From: Streptococcus himalayensis
GTDB lineage: Bacteria; Bacillota; Bacilli; Lactobacillales; Streptococcaceae
DNA length: 64,000 nucleotides
Direction of reading: 5' to 3'
NCBI RefSeq assembly: GCF_001708305.1
Contig: NZ_CP016953.1
Location: forward strand, 1,197,501 to 1,261,500
Shown piece by piece: positions 35,376 through 46,326 of this stretch. The notes beneath the pieces were generated by a model that saw nothing but the letters and a program-made list of their open reading frames with translations, did no database searches and was not told where the DNA came from. The position numbers and the translations under genes are program-made. How positions within the stretch are numbered: position 1 is the first letter of the stretch; each line of letters begins with the position of its first letter.

Positions 35376-36539
35376 ATGGTCCGTAAATTTCAAGATAGCT
35401 ACTTCGCATATTTTCTTATGTATCATTTTTACTTTCTATCCTTTGCCCTCTTTTCGACCTTGATATCGGTCTATCTGTTGGATAGAGGTTTTTCAGCCAC
35501 AGAGGTTTCCATCCTTGTTTCAGGTTCCTTTTTCACTTCGATGTTGGCTCAGCCAATCATGGGCATGCTAAATGACAGGATTGGAATCAAGAAGGTGACC
35601 TTGTATAGCTTTCAGATCATCATTATCGGTGCTCTATGTTTTATGCAAGCGAAGAGTTTAGCGGCTTTGACAATTTGCTATAGTTTGGTGTTGATGTTGA
35701 TCAATGGGGTCAATCCTGTCATGGATGTCCTAGCCGCAAAAAGCCCCTACACCTATGGAAAAATTCGGATTTGGGGAACCATTGGCTATGCACTAGGGTC
35801 GCAGCTGGCAGGTCTGATTTATAGGTATGTCTCGCCGCAAGCGATTTTTGTAGTTTTTGTCTTTGCGATGTTACTCAGTATTGTAGGAGTTCTTGGGGTC
35901 AATCCCTTGCAGGATAAGAAAGAGTTCAAAACAGATTCTCATAAATCCTATCTGGGAGATCTTTTGAAGAATCGTGTGTATCTTTACTATCTACTCATTG
36001 TGGCCTTGTATTCAGGTGTGACTAATACAGGGCATACCTATATTCCGTCCATGTTAGAAGAGAGCGGTTTGAGTGTGAGTATGGCGACAACGGTGATAGC
36101 TCTTGCTGTCATTTGCGAATCGCCCTTGATTTTCTATTCGTATTTATTTATGGATCGTTTTTCAATTAAAACCCTGCTCTATCTTGGACTAGCGATTCTA
36201 CTCTTTCAATATGGCGTCTATGCCCTAGAATTAGGCTTGACTTCTAAAATTATATGGACGCTGATTGGAAAACATGCAGCTAGTATGATTTTAATCATGC
36301 TGAATTTGAAAATTGTGGCTCATTTAATTGATGAAACATACTTGGTGACAGCCCTTGCCCTTGTGCAGACTGTTCGTAGCCTAGGGACAATTGTCATTCA
36401 GAATGCAGCTGGCCATATCCTTGACTGGACAAACTACAGCACGATGAATGGTTTTCTCGTAGCGGTGTTAGCGGTGACGCTTCTCCTTGCTGCCTTTCTA
36501 AAAATCCCAGAAAAAACAAAGAAGAATATGTTTGCTTAA
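35376..36539 (+). CDS. Major facilitator superfamily transporter
   Basis: This 387-residue inner-membrane protein has about 12 hydrophobic segments. MGMLNDRIGIKK after helix 2 is the MFS loop motif (D-R-x-G). KIRIWGTIGYALGSQ after helix 4 recalls the oligosaccharide/nucleoside-proton symporter branch (MFS_1-like). The substrate cannot be told. It lies 56 nt after dacA, separated by a hairpin, with AAGGAAGAGG before the ATG, and is followed by a strong terminator. Confidence 0.85.
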   Translation: MVRKFQDSYFAYFLMYHFYFLSFALFSTLISVYLLDRGFSATEVSILVSGSFFTSMLAQPIMGMLNDRIGIKKVTLYSFQIIIIGALCFMQAKSLAALTICYSLVLMLINGVNPVMDVLAAKSPYTYGKIRIWGTIGYALGSQLAGLIYRYVSPQAIFVVFVFAMLLSIVGVLGVNPLQDKKEFKTDSHKSYLGDLLKNRVYLYYLLIVALYSGVTNTGHTYIPSMLEESGLSVSMATTVIALAVICESPLIFYSYLFMDRFSIKTLLYLGLAILLFQYGVYALELGLTSKIIWTLIGKHAASMILIMLNLKIVAHLIDETYLVTALALVQTVRSLGTIVIQNAAGHILDWTNYSTMNGFLVAVLAVTLLLAAFLKIPEKTKKNMFA

Positions 36540-36574
36540 CACAGTCTAGAAAAAAATTTTCCAATAACAAAACC

Positions 36575-36618
36575 GCCTAAAATCAATGCCTTGGGGAAGT
36601 TGATTTTAGGCATTTTTT
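36575..36618 (+). terminator. Terminator after the MFS gene
   Basis: GCCTAAAATCAA and TTGATTTTAGGC are 12-bp perfect arms followed by ATTTTTT. Confidence 0.9.
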
Positions 36619-36648
36619 AATAGATTGGTTCGGAAATCTTCATGTTGA

Positions 36649-38216
<1,568 letters not shown>

Positions 38217-38217
<1 letters not shown>

Positions 38218-38414
38218 TACTAACCATCAAAATCTGACTAGGTTCCACAATTAAGGATTGTGGAAGGCCATAGATAAAACGAGCGTTAAAAACCATAGCT
38301 AGAACAGAAGTTAGCTGGTTTGTCCCAACCTCATTATGTCCAACTTTCAATAGTCCGCTGGACTGTTAAAGCAAGGTGGGTTAACAATATCAGATTTTGA
38401 TTTTTGACGATTAT
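38217..38414 (-). repeat. Miniature inverted-repeat element, family A, copy 4 (inverted)
   Basis: In inverted orientation it starts within the celA stop codon (ATACTAACCATCAAAATCTG) and ends TTTGATTTTTGACGATTAT. Internal palindromes TTCCACAATTAAGGATTGTGG and AGTCCGCTGGACTG are retained. It separates celA from the SemiSWEET gene. Confidence 0.8.
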
Positions 38415-38420
38415 AAAAAT

Positions 38421-38442
38421 AAGGGGTGTTTTACCCCCTTTT
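38421..38442 (+). terminator. Hairpin upstream of the SemiSWEET gene
   Basis: AAGGGG and CCCCTT arms surround TGTTTTAC and are followed by TTTT. It could terminate celA transcripts or attenuate the next gene. Confidence 0.6.
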
Positions 38443-38454
38443 AGGGAGAAAGAA

Positions 38455-38694
38455 ATGATTGGAACGGTTGCAGCAATTTTAACAACGTTTGCGTTTGTCC
38501 CTCAGGTTTTGAAGGTGATGAAAACAAAAGATACGGAATCTATTGCATTAGGTATGTACTTGATGCAAGTAACAGGGATTTTTCTATGGTTGTGCCATGG
38601 AATTCGAATCGGTGATTGGCCGCTCATCATGGCAAATAGTGTTTCGTTGATTTTATCTGGCATGATTTTATACTATAAATTACGCTACAAATAA
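38455..38694 (+). CDS. SemiSWEET-type sugar transporter subunit
   Basis: This 79-residue protein has three membrane helices and the PQ-loop signature (TFAFVPQVLKVMKTKD). SemiSWEETs dimerise to form a small bidirectional sugar channel. Embedded in the cel cluster, it may export or balance glucose or cellobiose, but this is inference. I chose ATG 38455, with GGGAG 9 nt upstream. The longer frame from 38404 begins in repeat DNA. A terminator follows. Confidence 0.85.
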   Translation: MIGTVAAILTTFAFVPQVLKVMKTKDTESIALGMYLMQVTGIFLWLCHGIRIGDWPLIMANSVSLILSGMILYYKLRYK

Positions 38695-38710
38695 CAGTCG
38701 AAGAGAGAAA

Positions 38711-38753
38711 GGCTTGAAATTATCGGGTTTAAAGACGGATTTCAAGTCTTTTT
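38711..38753 (+). terminator. Terminator after the SemiSWEET gene
   Basis: GGCTTGAAAT pairs with ATTTCAAGTC over an 18-base loop, then T5. Confidence 0.7.
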
Positions 38754-38757
38754 GTGT

Positions 38758-38846
38758 ATTTTTCCGTAGGGCATCAGACTGCGGAAAATTTCCGTTTCAC
38801 TACGGAAAAAGCTTCTATGGAGATAGGAAGCGTTTTCTTTTATAAT
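38758..38846 (+). promoter_or_regulatory. celB promoter: CelR-type boxes, cre-like site and -10
   Basis: TTTCCGTTTCACTACGGAAA (38789-38808) is an inverted repeat like that before celA. Further half-sites TTTTTCCGTA (38758) and GCGGAAAA (38781) lie beside it. AGGAAGCGTTTTCT (38825-38838) resembles a cre site, and TATAAT lies at 38841-38846. Activation by CelR and repression by CcpA are inferred. Confidence 0.65.
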
Positions 38847-38880
38847 AAAATCATCAAAAGAAAACAAAGGAGTTTAACTT

Positions 38881-39195
38881 ATGAAAAAAGCATTGATTAT
38901 CTGTGCAGCGGGAATGTCATCTTCTTTGATGGCTAAGAAATCAACCGAATTGCTTAAAACGCAAGGAAAAGAAATTGAAGTAGATGCAATCAGCGCAACG
39001 GAGGGTGGAAAAGCTATTGCTTCTGGGGAATTTGATTTGTTTTTAATCAGTCCACAAACAAAGATGTATTTCAAGCAATTTGAAGAAGCAGCGGCAAAAG
39101 TAGGCAAACCAATTGTCCAAATTCCTCCACAAGCTTATATTCCAATTCCAATGGGGATTGAGAAAATGGCTGCTCTTATTTCAGAAAATATCTGA
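38881..39195 (+). CDS. celB: Cellobiose-type PTS EIIB
   Basis: This cytosolic PTS component carries phosphate from EIIA to cellobiose during EIIC-mediated uptake. The 104-residue protein has the active-site Cys in ALIICAAGMSSS at about residue 8 and the Lac/Cel IIB fold (FDLFLISPQ). AAAGGAG lies upstream. It is the first gene of celB-celR-celC-orf-celD and follows the regulatory region with two CelR-type elements. Confidence 0.97.
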   Translation: MKKALIICAAGMSSSLMAKKSTELLKTQGKEIEVDAISATEGGKAIASGEFDLFLISPQTKMYFKQFEEAAAKVGKPIVQIPPQAYIPIPMGIEKMAALISENI

Positions 39196-39250
39196 CATTA
39201 TTTTCAAAAAAAGGTAAAATAGTCTTACAACTGTTTGGGAGGATAGATAG

Positions 39251-41239
39251 GTGTTGCATCAAAAAGAAAAACACATTCTTCAATATCTAATAGATCACAA
39301 GGGAGAGTTTGTGACAAGCAAGGCCTTGGCAGAAGCACTTTCCTGCTCAGACCGTACTGTAAGAACGTACCTCAAGTCTTTGATGGAGCTAGATGAGCGA
39401 GAGACTGGTTTTTGTTTGGAGGCCAAGCAAGGCTATGGATATCGTCTAACGATTTGCCAGTCCCTTCTCTATCAGACCTTTATGCAGTCAGAGTCCTTAA
39501 GTGAAACGGGTGGAAATGGTGACAACATTGAAGATCGTTATCATTATCTTGTGAATAAATTGCTCTTTGAGCAAGCCCAACTCTACTTCGATGACTTAGC
39601 AGAAGAGCTATTTGTCAGTAGATCAACCTTGTCTTCAGATTTCAAAAAGATTCGAAAAGACTTGGCAGCTTACGATTTGACGATTGAAAGCAAGGCGAAC
39701 TATGGTGTTTATGTTGTGGGAAGTGAACGCAACAAGAGGCGATTTATCATGGATCATTTCTTCCGTGACCAATCTTTTGCCTCACTACATCAGTATATTC
39801 CCATGGAAATCAATGAAAAACAGTTGAATCTCGAGGATTTAACCTTGATTGTCCTAGAAGAGTGCCGAGAGGGGGAGCTTCGGCTATCTGATTTTGTCAT
39901 TCAAAATCTAGTGACCCATCTTGTGCTTTCTGTGAGGCGTATTGCCCAGGGTTTTCAAATCAAGCAGATTGAAGATTTGGCTAGAGAGGATTATCCTAAG
40001 GAAAGAAAGATTGCAGAGTCCATCTTGATTCGAGTATCGAGGTTGATTAGTCTGGATTTTCCAGAAGAGGAGATTGACTACATCACTCTTCATTTGATTT
40101 CAAAGGCCTATCACCAGCACTCGAGCATTCTAGACGGTGGGGAGTCGCTGCGAAGTCAATTAATTCAGGTCTTGGAGTACCACCCAAGTGTGAAAAAGTA
40201 CCGGTTTCAGCAGGATTTTCAATTGGTTGAAGGGGTGCTCACTCATTTAGCGACACTGCTCATTCGCCTCAAAAATCATGTCAAGTTAGAGAATCCGTTA
40301 TTAGCGGATATCAAGAAGAGTTATTTACCAGTTTTCCAACTGACGGCAGACATGCTTGCAGCCATGCCAAGTTTTGCACATCTGACTTTATCCGAAGATG
40401 AAATTGCCTATGTAGCCCTGCATGTTATGGCTGCTATGGAACGAATCAAGGAAAAGCAGAAATTCAATATCTTGGTCATTTGTGCAACAGGGTTTGGCAG
40501 TGCTCAACTGTTAAAAAATCGAATTGAGCTAGAGCTTGGCAATCTAGTCACGGTGGTTGATGTGATTGGTTACTATGATTTGAATGATGAACGCATGCAA
40601 GGAATTGATTTTATTATTTCGTCCATCGACCTTTCCAATTTAGTCTTTAGTTTGCCAGTGTTTACCGTGAGTATCTTTTTGACAAATGATGAGGTGAAGT
40701 TAATCAAGCAACGATTGAGAACCATGAATCCACTAGAGATGGTCAATCGCCAAAATCAACAAACGGAAACAGAGAAAAATCTTAGTCAGTTGTTTGATGA
40801 TTATTTCTCAGAAGACTGGTTTATGATAGGTGAACAGACGAGTCAGGAAGCAATTTTAGAAGAGTTGCTGAGGAAGATGGCAGATGGGGAGGACGAAGGC
40901 TTTGTGAGCAGGATGAAAGAAGGGATCCGTCAGAGAGAACAGTTGAGTTCGATTGTTTTTTCACCGGAAATCGCTGTCCCACATCCGATTAAGCCACTAG
41001 CCAAAAACCATAAGATTGGGCTGGTCTTGCTTCCTTCAGGAGTGAGATGGAATGAGCAAGAAAATGTACGCTTCGTCTTTTTACCGTCTCCATCCATGTA
41101 TGAAAATGAAGGAATGACAGCATTAACGTCAAAAATTGTCGATTTATTGGAGGAACCAGAGCTTCAAAGACGGTTATTAACGTGTCAGAATTTAGCAGCA
41201 TTTAAGAAAGAATTTTTAGAAGAAGGGGAGATACGATGA
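39251..41239 (+). CDS. celR: CelR: PRD-containing transcriptional activator of the cel genes
   Basis: This 662-residue regulator has an N-terminal helix-turn-helix (LAEALSCSDRTVRTYLKSL) and a second HTH near residues 110-135 (LAEELFVSRSTLSSDFKKI). Two PRD domains at about 185-400 carry conserved His (YITLHLISKAYHQH, YVALHVMAAMER). An EIIB-like domain has Cys in LVICATGFGSAQ, and an EIIA-like domain has His in VPHPIKP. PTS-dependent phosphorylation of the PRDs probably sets activity according to cellobiose flux. The start is GTG at 39251, 7 nt after GGGAGGA. The stop overlaps celC (ATGA). Confidence 0.94.
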   Translation: MLHQKEKHILQYLIDHKGEFVTSKALAEALSCSDRTVRTYLKSLMELDERETGFCLEAKQGYGYRLTICQSLLYQTFMQSESLSETGGNGDNIEDRYHYLVNKLLFEQAQLYFDDLAEELFVSRSTLSSDFKKIRKDLAAYDLTIESKANYGVYVVGSERNKRRFIMDHFFRDQSFASLHQYIPMEINEKQLNLEDLTLIVLEECREGELRLSDFVIQNLVTHLVLSVRRIAQGFQIKQIEDLAREDYPKERKIAESILIRVSRLISLDFPEEEIDYITLHLISKAYHQHSSILDGGESLRSQLIQVLEYHPSVKKYRFQQDFQLVEGVLTHLATLLIRLKNHVKLENPLLADIKKSYLPVFQLTADMLAAMPSFAHLTLSEDEIAYVALHVMAAMERIKEKQKFNILVICATGFGSAQLLKNRIELELGNLVTVVDVIGYYDLNDERMQGIDFIISSIDLSNLVFSLPVFTVSIFLTNDEVKLIKQRLRTMNPLEMVNRQNQQTETEKNLSQLFDDYFSEDWFMIGEQTSQEAILEELLRKMADGEDEGFVSRMKEGIRQREQLSSIVFSPEIAVPHPIKPLAKNHKIGLVLLPSGVRWNEQENVRFVFLPSPSMYENEGMTALTSKIVDLLEEPELQRRLLTCQNLAAFKKEFLEEGEIR

Positions 41240-41556
41240 ATCAGGAAGAATTACAAGTTGTAGCATTTGAAATTATTCTCCATAGCGGAACAGCTAGGAC
41301 AGAGGTCCACGAGGCCTTTGCCGCTATGCGTGAGGGAAATTATAGCCTAGCTGAAGAAAAATTGGAGATTGCAAATACAGAATTGGTGGAGGCTCATCAT
41401 GCTCAAACGAAGCTCTTACAAGACTATGCAAGTGGGGAAGAGATTAAGATTGAGATTATCATGGTTCATGCCCAAGATCATTTGATGACCACCATGACGT
41501 TGCGAGAAGTGGCTTTGGAGATGTTAGCCCTTCATCAAAAAATTGATCATCAATAA
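41236..41556 (+). CDS. celC: Cellobiose-type PTS EIIA
   Basis: This 106-residue Lac/Cel-family EIIA is a helical trimer that accepts phosphate from HPr and passes it to EIIB. The phosphorylated His lies in MVHAQDHLMT at about residue 75-79. The N-terminal helix pattern LQVVAFEIILHSGTAR is typical. It overlaps celR by 4 nt (ATGA), so translation is coupled. Confidence 0.96.
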   Translation: MNQEELQVVAFEIILHSGTARTEVHEAFAAMREGNYSLAEEKLEIANTELVEAHHAQTKLLQDYASGEEIKIEIIMVHAQDHLMTTMTLREVALEMLALHQKIDHQ

Positions 41557-41570
41557 AGGAGGAACAAAAG

Positions 41571-42077
41571 ATGACACCAGAAGAAAAAAGACAATTAGAA
41601 GAACGTCGTAAAGAAGAGTCTATCAAGAATATGTATTACACACGTTATTTACTGGTTCGTTATACTGTACATGTTTTCTTCTTTGTCAATCTTTATTGGA
41701 CCTTAGCTTTGTTAGTATCTAACGGATACCTAGTCATCTTCTTATCCAGTAGCTTACTGGCTTTAGCTGGTCTGGCTATTTGGGAGCAGATGAAAATGCG
41801 TACGCGAAATCAACGCTCACCCAAGCGTACGCTTCTCTTCTTTCAGACGACTGTCTGGGCGAATCTTGGCTTAATCGTTTCTGTGCTCCTTGGGCAAGGA
41901 ACAATCACTTTTCCCTTTTTAAATCTCACCTTGCAAAATACATCTGTATTGGTAGGATTTTTAGCCTTAGGGATACTGGTGAGTTTTGGAATGACGCGTA
42001 AGCTTAGAAAAATGGATCAAGGCTTGGATAAAGCCTATCAGCGTATCGCTCAGTATCTGTCTACTCATGCTCTTTGA
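41571..42077 (+). CDS. Four-helix membrane protein of the cel operon
   Basis: This 168-residue protein has a charged N-terminus (EEKRQLEERRKEE) and four hydrophobic segments near 28-50, 52-72, 88-108 and 120-140. An equivalent uncharacterised gene sits at this place in pneumococcal cel loci. It has no PTS motif. AAAGGAGG precedes the ATG by 8 nt, and celD follows 46 nt later. It may assist EIIC insertion or assembly, but no evidence in the sequence shows this. Confidence 0.7.
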   Translation: MTPEEKRQLEERRKEESIKNMYYTRYLLVRYTVHVFFFVNLYWTLALLVSNGYLVIFLSSSLLALAGLAIWEQMKMRTRNQRSPKRTLLFFQTTVWANLGLIVSVLLGQGTITFPFLNLTLQNTSVLVGFLALGILVSFGMTRKLRKMDQGLDKAYQRIAQYLSTHAL

Positions 42078-42123
42078 GCAGGAACCAACATAGGATATAC
42101 TATAAATAAAAAAGGAGACTATC

Positions 42124-43470
42124 ATGCAAAAAGTTTTTGATTTTCTTGAGAAGTATCTCATGGGACCGATGGGAAAAATTTCCCAATACAAATTTGTCCG
42201 CGCGATTACCGCAGCCGGTACAGCAACTATTCCCTTTACCATTGTCGGGTCTATGTTTTTGGTCTTTAACATTTTGCCCCTAACTTTCTCTATGCCTTGG
42301 TTTGTGGATTTCTTTAATGGCACATTTGGAAAATTCGCCGACCTCTATATGCTTGCTAATCGTGCTACGATGGGAATTTTAGCTCTTTATTTCAACCTTG
42401 TGCTAGGGTATGAATTCACAAAGATTTATGCAGAAGAAGATGGACTAAACGTCAGTCCAATCAATGGTGCTTTGCTATCTATGTTTGCCTTCTTTATGAC
42501 ACTGCCACAATTGGTCTTTGAAAAAGGTGCTGTCAGCTTGGTACATAGCGTAGAAGAAGGCAGCTATGTCATCAATGGTTGGGCCATGGGTGGTGATGGG
42601 GTTTCTCGTCTTGGCTCAGTCGGAATTTTTACAGCGATTATCATGGCTGTGATTGCGGTTCAATTGTACCGTCTCTGTGTAGCAAAAAATTGGGTTATCA
42701 AAATGCCTGAATCTGTACCAGAGGGAGTATCACGCGGATTTACAGCTCTCATTCCAGCCTTTGTTGTAGCTTTTGCAATTATCTTTATCAATGGGGTCTT
42801 TGTCCTTTTAGGAACAGATGTCTACCAAGTCGTAGCTCTTCCATTTAGCTTTGTTGCTAACATTACCAATTCATGGCTTGGTCTTATGGTTATTTACTTC
42901 CTTGTTCAATCACTTTGGATTGTGGGAATTCACGGAGCAAACATCATCTTTGCCTTTGTTAACCCAATCGCCCTTGTGAATATGGCAGAAAATGTCAATA
43001 ATGGAGCGAATATTCCACTTGCAGGAGAATTTAGCAATATGTTTGTTACCCTAGGTGGTTCTGGGGCAACGCTTGGATTGATTATCTACTTGGCTTATAT
43101 GTCAAAAGCAGAGCAATTAAAGCTCCTTGGGCGTGCTTCTATTGCACCAGCTATCTTTAACATCAATGAACCTATTATCTTTGGTTTGCCAATTATCTAC
43201 AATCCAAACTTAGCTATTCCATTCTTCTTAGCCCCAATGGCTTCTGCTTCTGTTGGTTACTTTGCGATTAAATTGCAGTTGTGTAACCCAGTTATTGCCC
43301 AAATGCCTTGGCCATCACCAGCAGGTATCGGAGCTTTCATCGGAACAGGAGGAGATTTCCGAGCAGCGATTGTCGCAGTCGTATCAGCCGTTGTCGCTTT
43401 CTTGGTCTACCTACCGTTCATCCGTGCTTATGACGAAAAACTCTACAAAGAAGAACAAGGTCTAGGATAA
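42124..43470 (+). CDS. celD: Cellobiose-type PTS EIIC
   Basis: This 448-residue membrane permease of the Lac/Cel PTS transports and, with EIIB, phosphorylates cellobiose. It has about ten hydrophobic segments. Characteristic blocks are AITAAGTATIPFTIVGSMFLVF, SLWIVGIHGANII, FNINEPIIFGLPIIYNP (each in short pieces) and a C-terminal IGTGGDFRAAI. AAAAAGGAG lies before the ATG. It is the last gene of the operon, followed by a terminator that abuts the coiA cin box. Confidence 0.95.
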   Translation: MQKVFDFLEKYLMGPMGKISQYKFVRAITAAGTATIPFTIVGSMFLVFNILPLTFSMPWFVDFFNGTFGKFADLYMLANRATMGILALYFNLVLGYEFTKIYAEEDGLNVSPINGALLSMFAFFMTLPQLVFEKGAVSLVHSVEEGSYVINGWAMGGDGVSRLGSVGIFTAIIMAVIAVQLYRLCVAKNWVIKMPESVPEGVSRGFTALIPAFVVAFAIIFINGVFVLLGTDVYQVVALPFSFVANITNSWLGLMVIYFLVQSLWIVGIHGANIIFAFVNPIALVNMAENVNNGANIPLAGEFSNMFVTLGGSGATLGLIIYLAYMSKAEQLKLLGRASIAPAIFNINEPIIFGLPIIYNPNLAIPFFLAPMASASVGYFAIKLQLCNPVIAQMPWPSPAGIGAFIGTGGDFRAAIVAVVSAVVAFLVYLPFIRAYDEKLYKEEQGLG

Positions 43471-43489
43471 ATTTACCGACTTTCATATT

Positions 43490-43515
43490 GGAAATCTCAT
43501 CGGAGATTTCCTTTT
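43490..43515 (+). terminator. celD terminator
   Basis: GGAAATCTC and GAGATTTCC arms over ATCG are followed by TTTTTCTTT, which runs into the coiA cin box. Confidence 0.85.
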
Positions 43516-43519
43516 TCTT

Positions 43520-43527
43520 TGCGAATA
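43520..43527 (+). promoter_or_regulatory. Competence cin box of coiA
   Basis: TGCGAATA preceded by a T-rich tract (TTTTTCTT) matches the SigX octamer TACGAATA at 7 of 8 positions, 20 bases before the coiA ATG. coiA is a SigX-dependent late competence gene in related streptococci. Confidence 0.78.
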
Positions 43528-43547
43528 AACAAGAAAAAGGAGGTCTT

Positions 43548-44504
43548 ATGTTAGTTGCTCGTGATACACAAGGAAAGTTCGTCAATAGTTTGGAAGAGGA
43601 GTATTTGGTCGGAGAGTTTTTCTGTCCATTTTGTGAGGGAGCTGTGCGGGTGAAACGAGGGAGCATTTTGCGGCCTCATTTTGCACATATTTCTTTGCGT
43701 ACTTGTGAGGGGTATACGGAAAATGAAAGTGAGGAGCACTTAAATCTCAAGGCCAGTCTGTATCGTTGGGGTGTAAAAATGCATTCTATGCAAGTCGAGG
43801 CATTTGTACCGAGCATTCAGCAAATGGCAGACCTCTTAATGGATGATAAGATTGCTCTTGAAGTCCAGTGTAGTTCGCTCAGCTTAAAACGTTTAAAGGA
43901 AAGGACAGAAAACTATCGGAAAATAGGCTGTCAAGTCCTCTGGCTGCTGGGAAAGAAATTGTGGTTGAAACGTTCGTTGACAGCCTTACAGAAGAATTTC
44001 CTCTATTTCAGCCAAAATATGGGCTTTTATCTGTGGGAATTGGACCAAGAAAAGGAAGTTTTGCGGCTCAATTATCTAATTCATGAAGATTTGCATGGAA
44101 ATGTGCAGTATAAAACCAAGGAATTTCCCTTTGAGCGAGGTGATTTGCTAGCTGTCTTTCGTCTGCCCTATCAAGCTCAGGAAGTGACTAGTTTTTTGGC
44201 CAAGGAGGATCTGGACATTTGCCGCTACGTACGTGAGCAACTTTACTACCAGCAGCCTAAATGGATGCAGTTGCAGGCTGAATATTACCAAAAAGGGCAA
44301 AATCTACTCACCATGTCAAGAGAAGATTTCTACCCGCAAGTGAGACCGGTTCGTGCAGAGTCCTTTGTCCAGATTTCTCAAAGTCTTGAGAGCTATTACT
44401 CTAATTTTCAGCAATATTACCAACAAGAGTCGAGAAAAAATCTCCAAATTCTATATCCACCAGCCTTTTATCAGATGATTTTGGCAGAAAATATGATAAA
44501 ATAG
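43548..44504 (+). CDS. coiA: Competence protein CoiA
   Basis: This 318-residue protein is needed in streptococci for recombination of incoming single-stranded DNA after uptake. Its N-terminal zinc-ribbon-like segment (FCPFCEGAVRVK, then PHFAH) is followed by a nuclease-like core with EESEEHLNLKASLYRW-type residues (ESEEHLNLKASL) and IALEVQCSS, which carries the acidic and Gln active-site positions. ATG 43548 follows AAAAAGGAGG. An in-frame ATG at 43488 lies within the upstream terminator and is not used. A cin box provides competence-specific expression. Confidence 0.95.
   Translation: MLVARDTQGKFVNSLEEEYLVGEFFCPFCEGAVRVKRGSILRPHFAHISLRTCEGYTENESEEHLNLKASLYRWGVKMHSMQVEAFVPSIQQMADLLMDDKIALEVQCSSLSLKRLKERTENYRKIGCQVLWLLGKKLWLKRSLTALQKNFLYFSQNMGFYLWELDQEKEVLRLNYLIHEDLHGNVQYKTKEFPFERGDLLAVFRLPYQAQEVTSFLAKEDLDICRYVREQLYYQQPKWMQLQAEYYQKGQNLLTMSREDFYPQVRPVRAESFVQISQSLESYYSNFQQYYQQESRKNLQILYPPAFYQMILAENMIK
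44494..44502 (+). promoter_or_regulatory. Possible constitutive promoter of pepF inside the coiA end
   Basis: TGATAAAAT forms an extended -10 about 21 bases before the pepF ATG. It would let pepF be expressed outside competence. Confidence 0.4.
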
Positions 44505-44522
44505 GGAGATGGAGGAATTTTA

Positions 44523-46325
44523 ATGGTAAAACAAAGAAATGAAATCGAAGAAAAATATACTTGGGATTTGACGACAGTCTTTCCAAGTGATGAGTCTTGG
44601 GAGGCTGAGCTAGCCAGTTTGTCTACGGACGTAGCAAAAGCCAAGGCCTTTGAAGGTCATCTGCTTGACTCGGCAAACAGCTTGCTTGAAACGACGGATA
44701 CTTACATGTCCTTATCCCGTCGATTAGAGAAGCTCTATGTGTATGCGTCCATGAAAAACGACCAAGATACGCGTGAGGCTAGCTACCAAGAGTATCAAGC
44801 CAAGGCAAGTAGTCTTTACAGTGACTTTGGTCAAACCTTTGCCTTTTTCGAGCCAGAATTTATGAAGATTACAGAGGAAATGTACCAAAACTTCTTGCAG
44901 GAAGCAGAGGGACTAGCTCTTTACCGTCATTATTTTGACCGTTTGCTGAAGGCAAAAGAGCATGTTTTGTCTCAGCGTGAGGAAGAGTTGCTTGCAGGGG
45001 CTAGCGAGATTTTTGGAGCAGCGAGTGAAACTTTTGCTATCTTGGACAATGCAGACCTTGTATTTCCAGTGGTTCGTGATGAGGATGGCGATGAGGTTCA
45101 ACTATCTCATGGAAACTACATTACTTTAGTAGAATCAAAAGATCGCCAAGTGAGAAAGGGTGCTTATGAAGCCATGTATAGCGTCTATGAGCAGTACCAG
45201 CACACCTATGCGAAAACTCTACAAACCAATGTAAAAGTTCAAAATTATCGGGCTAAGGTTCGCCATTATAAGAGTGCGCGTGAGGCGGCTTTGTCACAGA
45301 ATTTCATTCCAGAAACGGTCTATGATAGCTTGGTTTCTGCTGTTCATAAGCACTTGCCGCTGTTACATCGTTACATGGCTCTGCGTGCTAAGATTTTGGG
45401 CTTGTCGGATTTGAAGATGTATGATGTCTACACACCGCTCTCAGAAGTCGATTACAAGTTTAGCTATGAAGAAGCCTTGAAAAAATCCGAAGAGGTTTTG
45501 GCGATTTTTGGGGAGGATTATCTGGCAAAAGTTCAACAAGCTTTCTCAGAGCGTTGGATTGATGTTCATGAAAACCAAGGGAAACGCTCTGGAGCTTACT
45601 CAGGCGGTTCTTACGATACCAATGCCTTTATGCTGCTCAATTGGCAAGATACGCTTGATAATCTCTATACCCTAGTCCATGAAACAGGTCATAGCATGCA
45701 CTCAAGCTATACGCGGGAAACACAGCCTTATGTGTATGGAGATTATTCGATCTTTTTGGCTGAAATTGCCTCTACAACCAACGAAAATATCCTGACTGAA
45801 AAACTGCTAGAAGAAGTGACAGATGATCGGACGCGTTTTGCGATTTTGAATCATTTCTTGGATGGTTTTAAAGGAACGGTCTATCGTCAAACTCAATTTG
45901 CCGAGTTTGAACATGCGATTCACCAAGCCGATCAAGCTGGAGAAGTCTTGACCAGTGAGTATCTCAATACTCTCTATGCAGACTTAAATGAAACCTATTA
46001 CGGTCTTAAAAAAGAAGACAATCCAGAAATTCAGTATGAATGGGCAAGAATTCCACATTTCTACTATAACTATTATGTCTTCCAATATGCAACTGGCTTT
46101 TCAGCAGCGTCAGCCTTGGCAGAAAAGATTGTCCACGGAAATCCAGAGGACAAGGAGAATTACCTCAACTATCTGAAGGCGGGAAATTCTGATTATCCAT
46201 TAGAAGTGATTAAAAAAGCAGGAGTGGATATGGAACAAGAAGACTATCTCCACGCAGCTTTTGCGGTCTTCGAACGCCGTCTCAATGAATTTGAAGCCTT
46301 GGTAGAAAAGTTGGGTCTTATCTAA
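44523..46325 (+). CDS. pepF: Oligoendopeptidase F (M3 family)
   Basis: This cytosolic zinc metallopeptidase degrades oligopeptides of roughly 7-17 residues. The 600-residue protein has the HEXXH zinc site in [11 protein letters not shown] at about residue 385 and the downstream Glu in [10 protein letters not shown]. It follows coiA by 18 nt with GGAGG before the ATG, the order coiA-pepF seen in pneumococcus. Because coiA is competence-specific, a promoter at the coiA 3' end is likely to supply basal expression. Confidence 0.96.
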   Translation: MVKQRNEIEEKYTWDLTTVFPSDESWEAELASLSTDVAKAKAFEGHLLDSANSLLETTDTYMSLSRRLEKLYVYASMKNDQDTREASYQEYQAKASSLYSDFGQTFAFFEPEFMKITEEMYQNFLQEAEGLALYRHYFDRLLKAKEHVLSQREEELLAGASEIFGAASETFAILDNADLVFPVVRDEDGDEVQLSHGNYITLVESKDRQVRKGAYEAMYSVYEQYQHTYAKTLQTNVKVQNYRAKVRHYKSAREAALSQNFIPETVYDSLVSAVHKHLPLLHRYMALRAKILGLSDLKMYDVYTPLSEVDYKFSYEEALKKSEEVLAIFGEDYLAKVQQAFSERWIDVHENQGKRSGAYSGGSYDTNAFMLLNWQDTLDNLYTLVHETGHSMHSSYTRETQPYVYGDYSIFLAEIASTTNENILTEKLLEEVTDDRTRFAILNHFLDGFKGTVYRQTQFAEFEHAIHQADQAGEVLTSEYLNTLYADLNETYYGLKKEDNPEIQYEWARIPHFYYNYYVFQYATGFSAASALAEKIVHGNPEDKENYLNYLKAGNSDYPLEVIKKAGVDMEQEDYLHAAFAVFERRLNEFEALVEKLGLI

Positions 46326-46326
46326 G

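Noticed and set aside
38754..38936. 60-codon frame over the celB promoter
   Set aside because: It crosses the CelR boxes, -10 and celB start and has no ribosome site.
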